Assembly (NCBI RefSeq): GCF_000013645.1
Contig: NC_007952.1
Coordinates: 1,054,001-1,118,000, forward strand
Source: Paraburkholderia xenovorans LB400
Lineage (GTDB): Bacteria; Pseudomonadota; Gammaproteobacteria; Burkholderiales; Burkholderiaceae
Length of the DNA stretch: 64,000 bases
Direction of reading: 5' to 3'
Below the pieces are notes generated by a model. It did no database searches. It worked only from the letters and a program-made list of their open reading frames with translations, and had not been told where the DNA came from. Positions 8,969-20,412 of this stretch are shown here, piece after piece. The translations under genes and the position numbers were made by a program. Within the stretch, counting starts at the first letter, position 1. Each line of letters starts with the position of its first letter.

Positions 8969-11521
8969 ATGAACATGCAAGGTCACCCACCACTTTCCCG
9001 CACTTTCTTCGGTTTCCTGACTGCCGTCCTGGTCAGTGGTGTGCTCACTGCATGCAGCGGCTCGGTCGATTCGAGCACAGCGAAGCCTGCAACGACTCCA
9101 CCGGCAACCTACCGCGTCACGGGTACGGTGGCCTATGGCCGCCCGGTTGTCAGTCGGACCGTTCAGGCGGTGGATTCAACAGGTCGACTGTGCGCGCAGG
9201 CGACGACGGCGAGCAACGGCTCCTATACGATGGATACGAGCCGTTGCGCAGCGGGCGCGGCCGCCTTCTCGGTCGAGGGATACACCACCCCCTCCGGTGT
9301 TTCGCTGATGTCCGTTGCCGTTCCTGTGCAGGGGACGCCCGTGATCAACGGCGTGGTCAACATCGATCCGCTGACCACCCTGATTGCCTACGCCGCCGCC
9401 GGGATGGTGACAAGCAATCCGGCTCCGGCTACCGCTGCGCAAGCGCTGGCCTTGCTGCCCAAAGTGACGGGCGCGCAATACCAGCGGGCGCAGTCGGATG
9501 TGATGACGGCATCCTTGCTGCTGCTTCTGCAAAACACTTACGGTGTGCCGACGAGCGGATTCTCGGCAGGCGCCACGTCATTCGCTGCCGATGGTCAAGG
9601 CATGGATGCCTTCTTCGACGCCTATCCGTTGACGGCACCGACCTCCGCGAGCGTGCAGATTGCGCCGGCCTCAGGCGCGGGGTTATCGGTTCGGGTTTCG
9701 TTGCCGACCACCCCGACCACGGGTTCGACGGTAACCTCCAACGTGAGCTTCACGGTGGGCGGTCAGGTCTCCGGGCTATCGGGTGGCCCGCTGACGCTGC
9801 TGCTCAACGGAGCCAATGCGCTGGTCGTTCCGGCCAACGGCGCCTTCAGGTTCTCGACGCCGATCGCGAGCGCCTACACGGTCAGCGTGGGCAATCAGCC
9901 CGCCGGCCTGACCTGTAGCGTGGGTCAGGGCACCGGCGTGGCCGCCACCGCCAACATAACCAATTTGGTCGTGAGTTGCTCGGCCAACAGTTACACCGTG
10001 AGCGCCAACGTCTCTGGTCTGGCGGGCGGAGCGCAGGTGGTGCTCCAGAACAACGGCGTCGACGCCACCACCGTCAGCGGCAACGGCAACGTCACCTTCG
10101 CCGGACGAATCGCCTACAACGGCAGCTACAACGTGAGCGTCGCGACGCAGCCCACCGGGCAGACATGTACGGTTTCGAATGGCAGCGCCGGCGGTGTGTC
10201 CGCCAACGTCACCAATGTGAGCGTCGTTTGCGCCATCGACACTTACACCGTCAGCGGCAGCGTGACGGGCCTCAGCGGTACGCTCGTGCTGCAGAACAAC
10301 GGTGCTGACTCGACCACCATCGCCAGCAACGGCAGTTTCGCCTTTGCCACGCCTGTGGCGTACGGCGGGAGCTACAACGTAACGGTCGGCACCCAGCCCA
10401 CCAATCAGACATGCACGGTCACGAATGGCAGCGCCGGCGGCGTCACGGCTAACGTGAGCAACGTTGCGGTCCAATGCGTGGTAACGAGCCGGCCGGTCTA
10501 TATGTACGTGCCCGACTACAACAACGGGCAAATCCTGGGCTACACGATCGACACCGTCACAGGGGCGCAGTCGACCATTCCGGGCAGCCCATTTGCAGCC
10601 GGCGCGCAGAACCGCTGGATCACCGTGGACGCTAGCGGCACGTATGCTTTCGTTCCGAGTCAGAATACGAACACGCTGTCGGTGTATGGCATCAATCACA
10701 GCACGGGCGCATTGACGCAGCTTCCGGGCAGTCCTTATCCGGTTGGCGTCACGCCGAATTCCGTCACCGTGAATCCGGCCGGCACACTGGTCTTTGTCCC
10801 CAATGCAAACAGCAATACGGTTTCCGTTTTTAGCATCAACCGTAGTACGGGCGCGCTGACCCCGGTGCCCGGCAGCCCATTTGCAACGGACTCGGTACCG
10901 ACCAAGGTGGCGATCAATCCGGCCGGCACCTTCGCTTTCGTGGCGGATCAGAACGGAACGACGATTTCCGTGTATAGCATCGACGCAGGCACGGGTGCTT
11001 TGACACCGGTGGCCGGCAGCCCGTTTTCCAACGGCGGGAATCAGCCTATGGGCATCACCACCGATCCGTCAGGGACTCACGTGTACGCCACCAATGCGCA
11101 AGGCAACGTGACGGGCTTCAGCATCGATCAATCGACGGGAGTCCTGACCGCCATTGCCGGAAGTCCGTTTGCGATGGGCTACGCGTATCAGGATGGCGCA
11201 TCGATGAACACCGCCTTCAATGCCTCGGGCACGCTCGCCTTCGTGGCGACCGGCCAGGACGGCGCTGTTCTGACCTACAACGTTGACGCCACCTCGGGTG
11301 CACTGACGCAGATTACCGGCGACGTTGATACGGTTGGCGGCGGCGGTGCTGTCTTCGTCACGCTCGATCCGACAGGCACGTTGCTGTTCGCGGCAAATTT
11401 CATCCACATCACCGTGGGTATCAAGCAGATCAATCAGACCACCGGGGCGTTGACCGATATTCCCGGTAGCCCGTTCGGGGTCGGCGCGCGGCCTTACGAT
11501 ATTGCGATCGTGCAACCTTGA
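8969..11521 (+). CDS. Large lipoprotein with three repeats and a YVTN-type beta-propeller
   Basis: The product has 850 residues. A lipoprotein signal peptide ends in VLTAC (Cys about 29). A carboxypeptidase-regulatory-like domain follows (about 45-130), then a helical stretch. Three related repeats of about 80 residues (about 255-505) share Y-V-L--G-------V--G-F-F and end in C-V--G--G-V-ANVTNV-V-C. The C-terminus (about 510-850) is a seven-bladed-type propeller with recurring SVY-I-----GALTP--GSPF motifs of the YVTN/lactonase family. It is probably anchored in the outer membrane or exposed on the surface. Binding or adhesion is more likely than lactonase activity, because catalytic residues cannot be identified. 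Confidence 0.8.
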   Translation: MNMQGHPPLSRTFFGFLTAVLVSGVLTACSGSVDSSTAKPATTPPATYRVTGTVAYGRPVVSRTVQAVDSTGRLCAQATTASNGSYTMDTSRCAAGAAAFSVEGYTTPSGVSLMSVAVPVQGTPVINGVVNIDPLTTLIAYAAAGMVTSNPAPATAAQALALLPKVTGAQYQRAQSDVMTASLLLLLQNTYGVPTSGFSAGATSFAADGQGMDAFFDAYPLTAPTSASVQIAPASGAGLSVRVSLPTTPTTGSTVTSNVSFTVGGQVSGLSGGPLTLLLNGANALVVPANGAFRFSTPIASAYTVSVGNQPAGLTCSVGQGTGVAATANITNLVVSCSANSYTVSANVSGLAGGAQVVLQNNGVDATTVSGNGNVTFAGRIAYNGSYNVSVATQPTGQTCTVSNGSAGGVSANVTNVSVVCAIDTYTVSGSVTGLSGTLVLQNNGADSTTIASNGSFAFATPVAYGGSYNVTVGTQPTNQTCTVTNGSAGGVTANVSNVAVQCVVTSRPVYMYVPDYNNGQILGYTIDTVTGAQSTIPGSPFAAGAQNRWITVDASGTYAFVPSQNTNTLSVYGINHSTGALTQLPGSPYPVGVTPNSVTVNPAGTLVFVPNANSNTVSVFSINRSTGALTPVPGSPFATDSVPTKVAINPAGTFAFVADQNGTTISVYSIDAGTGALTPVAGSPFSNGGNQPMGITTDPSGTHVYATNAQGNVTGFSIDQSTGVLTAIAGSPFAMGYAYQDGASMNTAFNASGTLAFVATGQDGAVLTYNVDATSGALTQITGDVDTVGGGGAVFVTLDPTGTLLFAANFIHITVGIKQINQTTGALTDIPGSPFGVGARPYDIAIVQP

Positions 11522-11765
11522 CGATGTCGTGCGGGGCGCGTCGATCTCCGGCCCCACGGGGGCGGGCGTGCTGCGACGATGTTCGGCGCGGACCAGGTGC
11601 GATTGGAAGACGCTCGATGCCGACTAACATGTCCAGGCGCAACGACCGCGAGCGCGGCCGTCAGGCGTGGCGTGATCTTACCGGAATATGTCATTCACGC
11701 CACTAGCTGATCGTGCACAGGACCCGGACAATGCGTTGCATCCCCACACGCAGAAGGAGAGTCGC

Positions 11766-12197
11766 ATGTCCCCGGTCTCAGCCGTCCCACCCGCTGACAG
11801 TGCTGCCGCACTTGCTCACTTCAGTAGCTTGTTGTCGTTCGAAACCGATTGCGCCGATGTGCATGCGGCACTCGAAAGCGACGACCCGCACTCCGTCGAT
11901 TTCGTGCTGCTCGACGTGCGTGGTCCCGCACTTTTCGCACGCGGCCATGTGCGAGGCGCAGTGAACCTCCTGCATGGCAAGATCGTGGCGTCGAAGCTCG
12001 CTGGATATCCGCCCGATACGCTCTTCGTCACTTACTGCGCGGGCCCGCATTGCAACGGTGCGACTCGTGCCGCGATCAAACTTGCCGAATTAGGACGCCC
12101 TGTCAAGGTAATGATCGGGGGCATTACCGGCTGGCTCGACGAGGGTTTCCAGCTAGCTACCGGCAGCGAAAAAATGATCTGTAACCCGGCCAGGTAA
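11766..12197 (+). CDS. Rhodanese-like domain protein
   Basis: The product has 143 residues with a single rhodanese domain. VDFVLLDVRGPALFARGHVRGAVNL and the active-site loop YCAGPHCNGATRAA, with the catalytic Cys, support sulfurtransferase activity. The ATG at 11766 is preferred over longer frames because AGAAGGAGAG precedes it. It lies 169 bp upstream of the FtrA-like regulator on the same strand. A rhodanese gene next to an FtrA-type regulator is a recurrent pair (from memory), which suggests the regulator controls it. Confidence 0.85.
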   Translation: MSPVSAVPPADSAAALAHFSSLLSFETDCADVHAALESDDPHSVDFVLLDVRGPALFARGHVRGAVNLLHGKIVASKLAGYPPDTLFVTYCAGPHCNGATRAAIKLAELGRPVKVMIGGITGWLDEGFQLATGSEKMICNPAR

Positions 12198-12366
12198 GGC
12201 AGCCTGAATCAGCAAATGCGAAACACGGCGCGACGACAGATCACTTTCCGGTCTTTCGCATTTCTCTCACTTGTTATCGCGCATGGACATCAGGAGTCTT
12301 TCGCTGTGGCGTTATGCTCCACACGGAGTAGGTGGCGGAATCATCAATCTCCGGTAACATCACGCC

Positions 12367-13332
12367 ATGCACAATCATCTCGTCGTCGCGCTCGCTTACG
12401 ACCGGCTCTGCACCTTCGAATTCGGCTGTGTGACCGAGCTGTTCGCGCTCGAACGTCCCGAACTCGACGTGGACTGGTATCGCTTTGCGGTCTGCGCAAG
12501 CGAGCCGGGCCCGATTCGCGCGGCAGGCGGCGTGACTCTCGCCGCGCCTTACACGCTCAAGTTGCTGGAGCGCGCGGACACGATCGTGATTCCCGGCTGG
12601 CGTGATGCCGGCGAAGTGCCACCCAAACCGCTGCTAAAGAAGATTCGCGCGGCTTATGAACGCGGCGCGCGCCTCTGTTCGATCTGCTCCGGTGTGTTTG
12701 TGCTCGCGGCCGCGGGGGTGCTCGACGGCAAGACCGTCACGACCCACTGGCGCTATGCCGACACATTGCAGCAGCGCTATCCGCAGTTGCGCGTGCAGCC
12801 GGACGCGCTCTATGTCGACGAAGGGCAGATCATCACGTCGGCGGGCTCGGCAGCGGGGCTCGACATGCTGTTGCATCTGGTGAGGCGCGATCACGGCAGC
12901 GCGGTCGCGAACCGGGTCGCGCAGCGGCTCGTGGTGCCGCCGCATCGCGAGGGCGGGCAGGCGCAGTTCGTGCCGCGTCCCATGCCGCACGGCGAAAGCG
13001 GCCGCCTGTCCAGACTGATGGACTGGGTGCGCGGTCATCCCGCCTTGCCGCACACCTTGCGTTCACTCGCCGAGCGCGCGGCGATGAGTCCACGCACATT
13101 GCAGCGGCAGTTTCACGACGCCACCGGCATGGCGCCCTATGAGTGGCTTGTGCGCGAGCGCGTGGCCATTGCGCGCGAGCTGCTCGAAGCGCGGGCGCTG
13201 CTGCCTATGGCGCGCGTGGCGGAGCTGGCGGGATTCGGTTCCGAGGAATCGTTGCGTCGGCATTTCCGGCGCATTGCGTTGACGAGTCCGGCTGCGTATC
13301 GCAAGAAGTTCGGCGCGCGGGAAACGGCTTAG
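12367..13332 (+). CDS. ftrA: GlxA/FtrA-type AraC-family regulator with DJ-1/PfpI domain
   Basis: The product has 321 residues. Residues 1 to about 190 form a DJ-1/PfpI-like domain with the nucleophile-elbow-like ICSGVFVLAAAGVLDGKTVTTHW. The C-terminal 100 residues carry two AraC helix-turn-helix units (LRSLAERAAMSPRTLQRQFHDATG and MARVAELAGFGSEESLRRHFRR). The overall pattern matches the FtrA subgroup. The ATG at 12367 follows a divergent-looking 170-bp gap after the rhodanese gene, its probable target. The effector is unknown. Confidence 0.8.
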   Translation: MHNHLVVALAYDRLCTFEFGCVTELFALERPELDVDWYRFAVCASEPGPIRAAGGVTLAAPYTLKLLERADTIVIPGWRDAGEVPPKPLLKKIRAAYERGARLCSICSGVFVLAAAGVLDGKTVTTHWRYADTLQQRYPQLRVQPDALYVDEGQIITSAGSAAGLDMLLHLVRRDHGSAVANRVAQRLVVPPHREGGQAQFVPRPMPHGESGRLSRLMDWVRGHPALPHTLRSLAERAAMSPRTLQRQFHDATGMAPYEWLVRERVAIARELLEARALLPMARVAELAGFGSEESLRRHFRRIALTSPAAYRKKFGARETA

Positions 13333-13510
13333 TATTGCATCGGACCGGGTGAGTGGGTTCGCAGGTTCGGTGTCTTCAGGCCATGATCGCAAACAGGCGC
13401 CGGGTCTCTATCCGTACTCATGCTACGACGCTTATCATGCAGCAATCGTGCAGGTTGATTCCTCGTCGCAAAGCGTTTCCCGCCCAATCGCTCCAACAAA
13501 AACGCTCGCC

Positions 13511-14278
13511 ATGCAAAATATCCTCGACTACCCGGCACTCGTGTTCATTGTGTCCTTTGTGCTGATGTGGCTGTCGGCGCGTCTCGGCGCGGCGCTCCTG
13601 CGGCGCTTCAGAAAAATCGAGGACGAGGCTCGCGAAGACTTCAGCGTGATACAGGCTGCTACGTTGACGCTGCTTGCGCTGATCATCGGTTTCACTTTTT
13701 CGATGGCGGTGGGGCGCTACGACCAGCGCAAGAATTACGAGGAAGAAGAGGCCAACGCGATCGGCACCGAATACGTTCGCGCGGACCTGTTGCCGGCCGC
13801 CGACGCAGCGGCGGTGCGTGGCCTGCTGAAAGCGTATCTGGACGAGCGCGTGCTGTTCTATACCACGCGCGACGCGCACGAACTGGCGAGGGTCAACGCC
13901 GAGACCGAGCGCCTGCAGGGCGCAATGTGGTCTACTGTGAAGCAGGCTGCCGCCGCGCAGCCCACGCCGGTTGTCGCGCTCGCCGTGTCAGGAATGAACG
14001 ATGTGCTCAATACGCAAGGCTATACCCAGGCCGCGTGGTGGAATCGCATTCCGTATGCGGCCTGGGCGCTCATGACGCTGATTGCAATGGGCGCCAATCT
14101 GCTGGTCGGCTACGGCGCGCGCGCACTGAAGGCGGGCGCGGGATTGCTGCTGATCGTACCGCTGGTGGTGTCGCTGTCGTTCACGCTGATTGCGGATATC
14201 GACAGTCCGCGCGGCGGCGTGATTCGCGTGAAGCCGCTCAATCTGCATGCGCTCGCGGATTCCATACGCCCGCATTGA
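13511..14278 (+). CDS. DUF4239 (bestrophin-like) membrane protein
   Basis: The product has 255 residues. Four hydrophobic segments lie at about 5-25, 50-68, 180-198 and 203-222. The acidic cytoplasmic motif RKIEDEAREDFSVIQAATLTLLALIIGFTFSMAVGRYDQRKNYEEEEANAIGTEYVR is characteristic of the DUF4239/bestrophin-like family, possibly anion channels. The frame is open upstream, but the ATG at 13511 begins the first membrane helix directly and the upstream residues are non-homologous. The DUF2252 gene follows 43 bp downstream and may be co-transcribed. Confidence 0.75.
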   Translation: MQNILDYPALVFIVSFVLMWLSARLGAALLRRFRKIEDEAREDFSVIQAATLTLLALIIGFTFSMAVGRYDQRKNYEEEEANAIGTEYVRADLLPAADAAAVRGLLKAYLDERVLFYTTRDAHELARVNAETERLQGAMWSTVKQAAAAQPTPVVALAVSGMNDVLNTQGYTQAAWWNRIPYAAWALMTLIAMGANLLVGYGARALKAGAGLLLIVPLVVSLSFTLIADIDSPRGGVIRVKPLNLHALADSIRPH

Positions 14279-14321
14279 ACGATGGTTGAGCCGCACCAGG
14301 CCGCATATTCAGGGGAAACTC

Positions 14322-15545
14322 ATGCTCGATGTCGCAAAGACCATCGCCGGTTTCAACGCAGGGCGCGATCCCGAGCGGCTGGCGATGAAATACAAGGCCA
14401 TGCGCACTTCACCGTTCGTGTTTTTGCGCGGCACCTGCCACCTGTTTTACGAACGCCTGCCGAGCAACACGGTGCTCGACGACGCGCCGCCGGTATGGAT
14501 CTGCGGTGACATGCATCTGGAAAATTTCGGCAGCTACAAGGCCGACAATCGCCTGATCTACTTCGACAACAACGACTTCGACGAAGCGTGCCTCGCGCCG
14601 AATCTCTACGAACTGGTGCGTCTGCTGACGAGTGTGCTGGTCGGCGCGAGCGACCTCAAGCTGAGCCGCGCGCAGGCGCTGGCGCTATGCCATACCGCCC
14701 TGGAAGCGTATGGCGCCGCGCTCGCGGACGGCAAATCGCGCTGGATCGAGGAAGAAACCGCGACGGGAATGGTGCGCGATCTGTTCGTCGCGCTTGCGAG
14801 CCGCACGCGGGTCGCGCATCTGGACCGGCGCACCACGCTCAAAGGCAAGACCCGCACGCTGAAAGTGGACGGCAAGAAAGCGCTGGCGGTCAGCGACACC
14901 CAGCGGGCGGCGGTCACGCAATTCATGCAGAAGTTCGCCGCGGCCGAGCCCAATCCCGACTTCTTCCGTATCCTCGACGTCGCACGGCGGATTGCCGGCA
15001 CGGGGAGTCTCGGCGTGGACCGCTATGTGATTCTCGTCGAGGGTAAAGGCTCGCCGGACGGCAACTATCTGATCGATCTGAAAGAGGCACTGCCTTCGTC
15101 CGTCACGCCGCACCTGAGTACGCCGCAGCCCGCCTGGCAGACGGAAGCGCAGCGCGTGGTGGAAATTCAACGGCGTAATCAGGCGGTCTCGCAGGCATTC
15201 CTACATGCTGTCGAATTCAATCAGCGATCCTATGTGTTGCGCAGTCTGCAGCCTTCCGAAGACCGCGTGGCGCTGAGCGACTGGGACGGCAAGCTGCCGC
15301 GTCTCGAAGAGGTGGTCGACAACATGGCCGAGTTGAGCGCATGGGCGCATCTGCGCAGCGGCGGCCGGCAGAAATCGTCGATCGCCGACGAGTTGATCGC
15401 GTTCGGCAATCGCCGCGACTGGCAGTTGCCGTTGGTCGACATCGCAATGCAATGCGAGGCCCAGGTGGCGGCAGACTGGAAAGCGTATTGCGACGCGTAC
15501 GACAACGGCGAGTTCGACATGACCACCACCTCCACGGGGTCTTGA
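14322..15545 (+). CDS. DUF2252 family protein (kinase-like fold)
   Basis: The product has 407 residues. It carries the DUF2252 hallmark VWICGDMHLENFGSYKADNRLIYFDNNDFDEA, which resembles the catalytic HGDxHxxN loop and metal-binding D of aminoglycoside-phosphotransferase-like kinases. It also has GNYLIDLKEALPSS and YVLRSLQPSEDRV. The function is undetermined. An AGGGGAAACTC ribosome site precedes the ATG at 14322, so the longer frame starting at 14247, which would overlap the DUF4239 gene, is not used. A second distant member of the family is at 57528-58760. Confidence 0.8.
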   Translation: MLDVAKTIAGFNAGRDPERLAMKYKAMRTSPFVFLRGTCHLFYERLPSNTVLDDAPPVWICGDMHLENFGSYKADNRLIYFDNNDFDEACLAPNLYELVRLLTSVLVGASDLKLSRAQALALCHTALEAYGAALADGKSRWIEEETATGMVRDLFVALASRTRVAHLDRRTTLKGKTRTLKVDGKKALAVSDTQRAAVTQFMQKFAAAEPNPDFFRILDVARRIAGTGSLGVDRYVILVEGKGSPDGNYLIDLKEALPSSVTPHLSTPQPAWQTEAQRVVEIQRRNQAVSQAFLHAVEFNQRSYVLRSLQPSEDRVALSDWDGKLPRLEEVVDNMAELSAWAHLRSGGRQKSSIADELIAFGNRRDWQLPLVDIAMQCEAQVAADWKAYCDAYDNGEFDMTTTSTGS

Positions 15546-15719
15546 GCTTCGTCACGCGGGCGCATGACATCGCGCCCGGCGTGCCTCCGGCGCGTTCGCA
15601 GCGCCGCCCGCAAGAGGCCCACCATGCGCGGCGCATCGTGATGCCGCGCATGCCAGCATCGCTCCAGACAAACCCTGATTGCTGCGTTGAATCCGCCGCT
15701 GCTATCGTTCGCTGGTCGT

Positions 15720-15735
15720 GTGGAAGCGCTTCCAC
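15720..15735. promoter_or_regulatory. LacI-family operator palindrome
   Basis: GTGGAAGCGCTTCCAC is a perfect 16-bp palindrome with the central CG typical of LacI/CebR-type operators (core TGGAAGCGCTTCCA). It lies 65 nt upstream of the GTG start of the beta-glucosidase gene. The operon it heads ends with a LacI-family regulator gene, the likely binder. Confidence 0.75.
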
Positions 15736-15799
15736 TTCAGCCTTCAGTCTGGCTGTGCAGGACTTTCGCCGTACCCGGTTCAACCACCCAGGAGAATCC

Positions 15800-17212
<1,413 letters not shown>

Positions 17213-17301
17213 CAGAGAAGGAGGGTTGGGATGTCGGGTTGAAACATGGGTGCTGGGCCTGGTGCGACTATCGATATGCTTTGCATGGGATGGGAGACAG
17301 A

Positions 17302-18540
17302 ATGAATCGTAGAAAAACGGTCTTGCGAGGCATGGTTGCGGCACTGGCGTTGTATGGCGTCGTCGCGCATGCGGAGCCTTTGAAGGCCAACGTGATTCAC
17401 TGGTGGACCTCGGGCGGCGAGTCGGCCGCGATTCGCCAGTTTGCCGATGCGTATAACAAGGCCGGCGGCCAGTGGGTCGACAACGCGGTGGCGGGCGCCG
17501 ATCAGGCGCGCTCCACGGCGATCAACCGGATCGTCGGCGGCGATCCGCCCACGGCCGCGCAGTTCAACACGTCGAGGCAATTTCACGACCTGATCGATCA
17601 GGGGCTGCTGAACAACGTCGACGAAGTCGCCGCGAAAGAGAACTGGAACAGCGTGTTCCCGCAGTCGATTATCGACAGCATCAAGGTGAAGGGGCATTAC
17701 TACGCCGCACCCGTCGATATCCACATGCCCGCCTGGTTTTTCTACTCGAAGCCGGTGTTCCAGAAAGCGGGCATTGCCGCCGAACCGAAGAGCTACGACG
17801 AGTTCATCGCCGATCTCGGCAAGCTCAAAGCCGCGGGCGTGATTCCGCTCGCGCTCGGCGGCCAGCCCTGGCAGGAGAAAATCACGTTCGACGCGGTGCT
17901 GGCGGACGTGGGCGGTGCTGATCTGTATCTGAAGGTGTATCGCGATCACGACATGAATGCGGTGAAGTCGGATGCGTTCAGGAAAGTGCTGGCGTCGTTC
18001 AAGCGTCTGCACGATTTCGTGGATGCAGGCTCGCCTGGCCGCAACTGGAACGACGCCACCGCGCTCGTGATCTCCGGTAAAGCGGGCGTGCAGATCATGG
18101 GCGACTGGGCCAAGGGCGAATTCTCGGCGGCCAGCCAGAGCGCGGGTAAAGACTTCGGCTGCTTCCCGGGTTTTGGCGCGCATTCGCCGTATCTGGTCGC
18201 GGGCGACGTGTTCGTGTTCCCGAAAACGGACAACCCCACTACGATCAAGGCGCAGAATCTGCTTGCCACGGTAATGACCTCGCCGGCCGCGCAAGTCGCA
18301 TTCAGCGCGAAGAAAGGCTCGATTCCGATTCGTCCCGACGTGGACGCCAGCAGTCTCGACATCTGCGCGAAGGAGGGTATTGCGATCATGAAAGACAAGT
18401 CGCGTCAGTTGCCGAATCCGGAGATGCTGCTTTCGCCTGACACGCAGGGCGCGTTGATCGACGTCATCACCAACTTCTGGAACAGGAACCAGTCGGTCGA
18501 CGACGCGCAGAAGGCGTTTGCCAGTGCGTTGAAGAGCTAG
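17302..18540 (+). CDS. Sugar ABC transporter substrate-binding protein (CUT1, GtsA-like)
   Basis: The product has 412 residues. A signal peptide (MNRRKTVLRGMVAALALYGVVAHAEP) is followed by a type I periplasmic binding fold resembling glucose/mannose binding proteins: VIHWWTSGGESAAIRQFADAYNKAGG and HMPAWFFYSKPVFQKAGI. It delivers sugar to the permeases encoded next. Pairing with a GH1 enzyme suggests beta-glucoside or glucose as ligand. The ATG at 17302 is preceded by GGGAGACAG. The stop codon directly abuts the next gene's GTG. Confidence 0.85.
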   Translation: MNRRKTVLRGMVAALALYGVVAHAEPLKANVIHWWTSGGESAAIRQFADAYNKAGGQWVDNAVAGADQARSTAINRIVGGDPPTAAQFNTSRQFHDLIDQGLLNNVDEVAAKENWNSVFPQSIIDSIKVKGHYYAAPVDIHMPAWFFYSKPVFQKAGIAAEPKSYDEFIADLGKLKAAGVIPLALGGQPWQEKITFDAVLADVGGADLYLKVYRDHDMNAVKSDAFRKVLASFKRLHDFVDAGSPGRNWNDATALVISGKAGVQIMGDWAKGEFSAASQSAGKDFGCFPGFGAHSPYLVAGDVFVFPKTDNPTTIKAQNLLATVMTSPAAQVAFSAKKGSIPIRPDVDASSLDICAKEGIAIMKDKSRQLPNPEMLLSPDTQGALIDVITNFWNRNQSVDDAQKAFASALKS

Positions 18541-19491
18541 GTGCGCCCCATGCACGCGCTCAAGCTGCCGGCCGCCGGATCGAAGGCAACGAGAGCAAGG
18601 CTGAAGAAGCCGCTCAAAAAGCGCTTTCCTTTCGCGGTGTGGCTGGCGCTGCTGCCGATGGTCCTGACAGTCGTGTTCGCCTATCTCGGCACGATGCTGT
18701 GGACCGCGCGCGTGTCGCTCAGCAATTCGCGCACCTTTCCTTCGGGCGACTTCGCGGGCTTCACGCAATACGCGCGGCTTTTCAATAACGCCCGGTGGCT
18801 GCTGTCGCTGCAGAACATCGTGATCTACGGCGTGTGCTTCATCGTGGCGTGCATGGTGATCGGTCTGCTGCTGGCGATTTTCATCGACCAGCGGGTGGTC
18901 GCGGAAGGCGCATTGCGCACGGTGTTTCTCTATCCGTACGCCATGTCGTTCGTGGCAACCGGGCTCGTGTGGCAGTGGATCCTGAACCCGGAACTGGGCG
19001 CGCAGGCCGTGCTGCGCAAGCTCGGGTTTGCGCATGCGCGCTTCGACTGGATCGTCGATCAGGACTGGGTGATCTATACGATCGTGATTGCAACCGTATG
19101 GCAGGCCTCGGGTCTGGTAATGGCGTTATTGCTCGCGGGCCTGCGCGGCATCGACGACGAACTGTGGAAGGCCGCGCGTATCGACGGCATTCCGCGCTGG
19201 CGGGTCTACGTGAGCATCGTCGTGCCGATGCTCGGACCGTCCATCTCCACCGCTTTCGTGCTGCTGTTCGTGATGGTGGTGAAGCTCTACGACGCCGTGG
19301 TCGCGATGACGCAAGGCGGCCCCGGCACGGCGAGCGAAGTGCCCGCGAAGTTCATCATGGACTATCTGTTCGGCCGCGCCAATATCGGGCTCGCGTCGGC
19401 GGCGTCGATCGTGTTGCTGGCCACCGTGCTGGCGATTCTCGCGCCGTTCTTCTATGCCCGCAGCCGCGCGGCGACTCGCCGGGAGGTGTGA
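18541..19491 (+). CDS. Sugar ABC transporter permease 1 (MalF/GtsB-like)
   Basis: The product has 316 residues with about six membrane helices and the permease EAA loop ELWKAARIDGIPRWRVYVSIVVPML. It has a short basic N-terminus and a first helix at about 36-60. It forms the channel with the next gene product. GTG at 18541 abuts the previous stop; the ATG at 18550, three codons in, is an alternative. The stop overlaps the next gene's ATG by one base (TGATG). Confidence 0.85.
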   Translation: MRPMHALKLPAAGSKATRARLKKPLKKRFPFAVWLALLPMVLTVVFAYLGTMLWTARVSLSNSRTFPSGDFAGFTQYARLFNNARWLLSLQNIVIYGVCFIVACMVIGLLLAIFIDQRVVAEGALRTVFLYPYAMSFVATGLVWQWILNPELGAQAVLRKLGFAHARFDWIVDQDWVIYTIVIATVWQASGLVMALLLAGLRGIDDELWKAARIDGIPRWRVYVSIVVPMLGPSISTAFVLLFVMVVKLYDAVVAMTQGGPGTASEVPAKFIMDYLFGRANIGLASAASIVLLATVLAILAPFFYARSRAATRREV

Positions 19492-20408
19492 TGAACACAT
19501 TCAGTTCGCCGCTGAAAGGCGGCACACCTGGCCGCGCACACCAGCGCCGCCGCCGCGCGGCGTTCACGCCGGCGCGTCTCGGCGTCTACGCATTTCTGCT
19601 GACGGCGGCGCTGTTTTTCCTGTTGCCGCTGTATGTGATGCTCGTGACCTCGGTCAAACCGATGAGCGAGATCCGTCTGGGCAATCTGCTGGCATTCCCC
19701 ACGCATTTCACGCTCGGCGCGTGGAGCGCCGCGTGGCAGTCAGCCTGCACCGGGCTCGATTGCAACGGCATTCAGGTCGGTTTCTGGAACTCGGTGCGCA
19801 TTGTCGTGCCGAGCACGGTCCTGTCGATCGTGCTCGGCGCGGTGAACGGCTATGCGCTGTCGTTCTGGCGGCCACGCGGCGCCGGCCTGCTGTTCGGCGT
19901 GCTGCTGATGGGCGCGTTCATCCCCGTGCAGGTGATGGTCTATCCGCTCGTGCGCGTGCTGGCGAGCGTGCATCTGTTCAGTTCGTTGCCGGGTATCGTG
20001 GTGATCCACACCATCTTCGGCATGCCGGTCATGACGCTGCTGTTCCGCAACTACTACGTGTCGATTCCGCAGGAACTGTTCAACGCGGCGCGCATCGACG
20101 GCGGCGGCTTCTGGCGTATCTTTCTGCAACTGATGCTGCCCATGTCCACACCGATCATCGTGGTGGCGGTCATCATGCAGGTGACGGGCATCTGGAACGA
20201 CTTCATTCTCGGCCTCGTGTTCGCCGGCACCAGGAACCTGCCGATGACAGTGCAGCTGAACAACATCATCAACACGACGACCGGCGAACGCCTCTATAAC
20301 GTCAACATGGCGGCGACCATTCTGACTTCGATGGTGCCGCTCGCGGTCTACTTCGTTTCGGGCCGCTGGTTCGTGCGCGGCATTGCATCCGGCGCCGTCA
20401 AGGGATAA
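19491..20408 (+). CDS. Sugar ABC transporter permease 2 (MalG/GtsC-like)
   Basis: The product has 305 residues with six predicted membrane helices and the EAA loop QELFNAARIDGGGFWRIFLQLMLPMSTP. It carries the family-typical FIPVQVMVYPLVRVLASV segment. The ATG at 19491 overlaps the previous gene's stop, and GGGAGG lies immediately upstream. The frame is open much further upstream only as a GC-rich shadow of permease 1. It is partner of permease 1 in the inner-membrane complex. Confidence 0.88.
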   Translation: MNTFSSPLKGGTPGRAHQRRRRAAFTPARLGVYAFLLTAALFFLLPLYVMLVTSVKPMSEIRLGNLLAFPTHFTLGAWSAAWQSACTGLDCNGIQVGFWNSVRIVVPSTVLSIVLGAVNGYALSFWRPRGAGLLFGVLLMGAFIPVQVMVYPLVRVLASVHLFSSLPGIVVIHTIFGMPVMTLLFRNYYVSIPQELFNAARIDGGGFWRIFLQLMLPMSTPIIVVAVIMQVTGIWNDFILGLVFAGTRNLPMTVQLNNIINTTTGERLYNVNMAATILTSMVPLAVYFVSGRWFVRGIASGAVKG

Positions 20409-20412
20409 GGCA

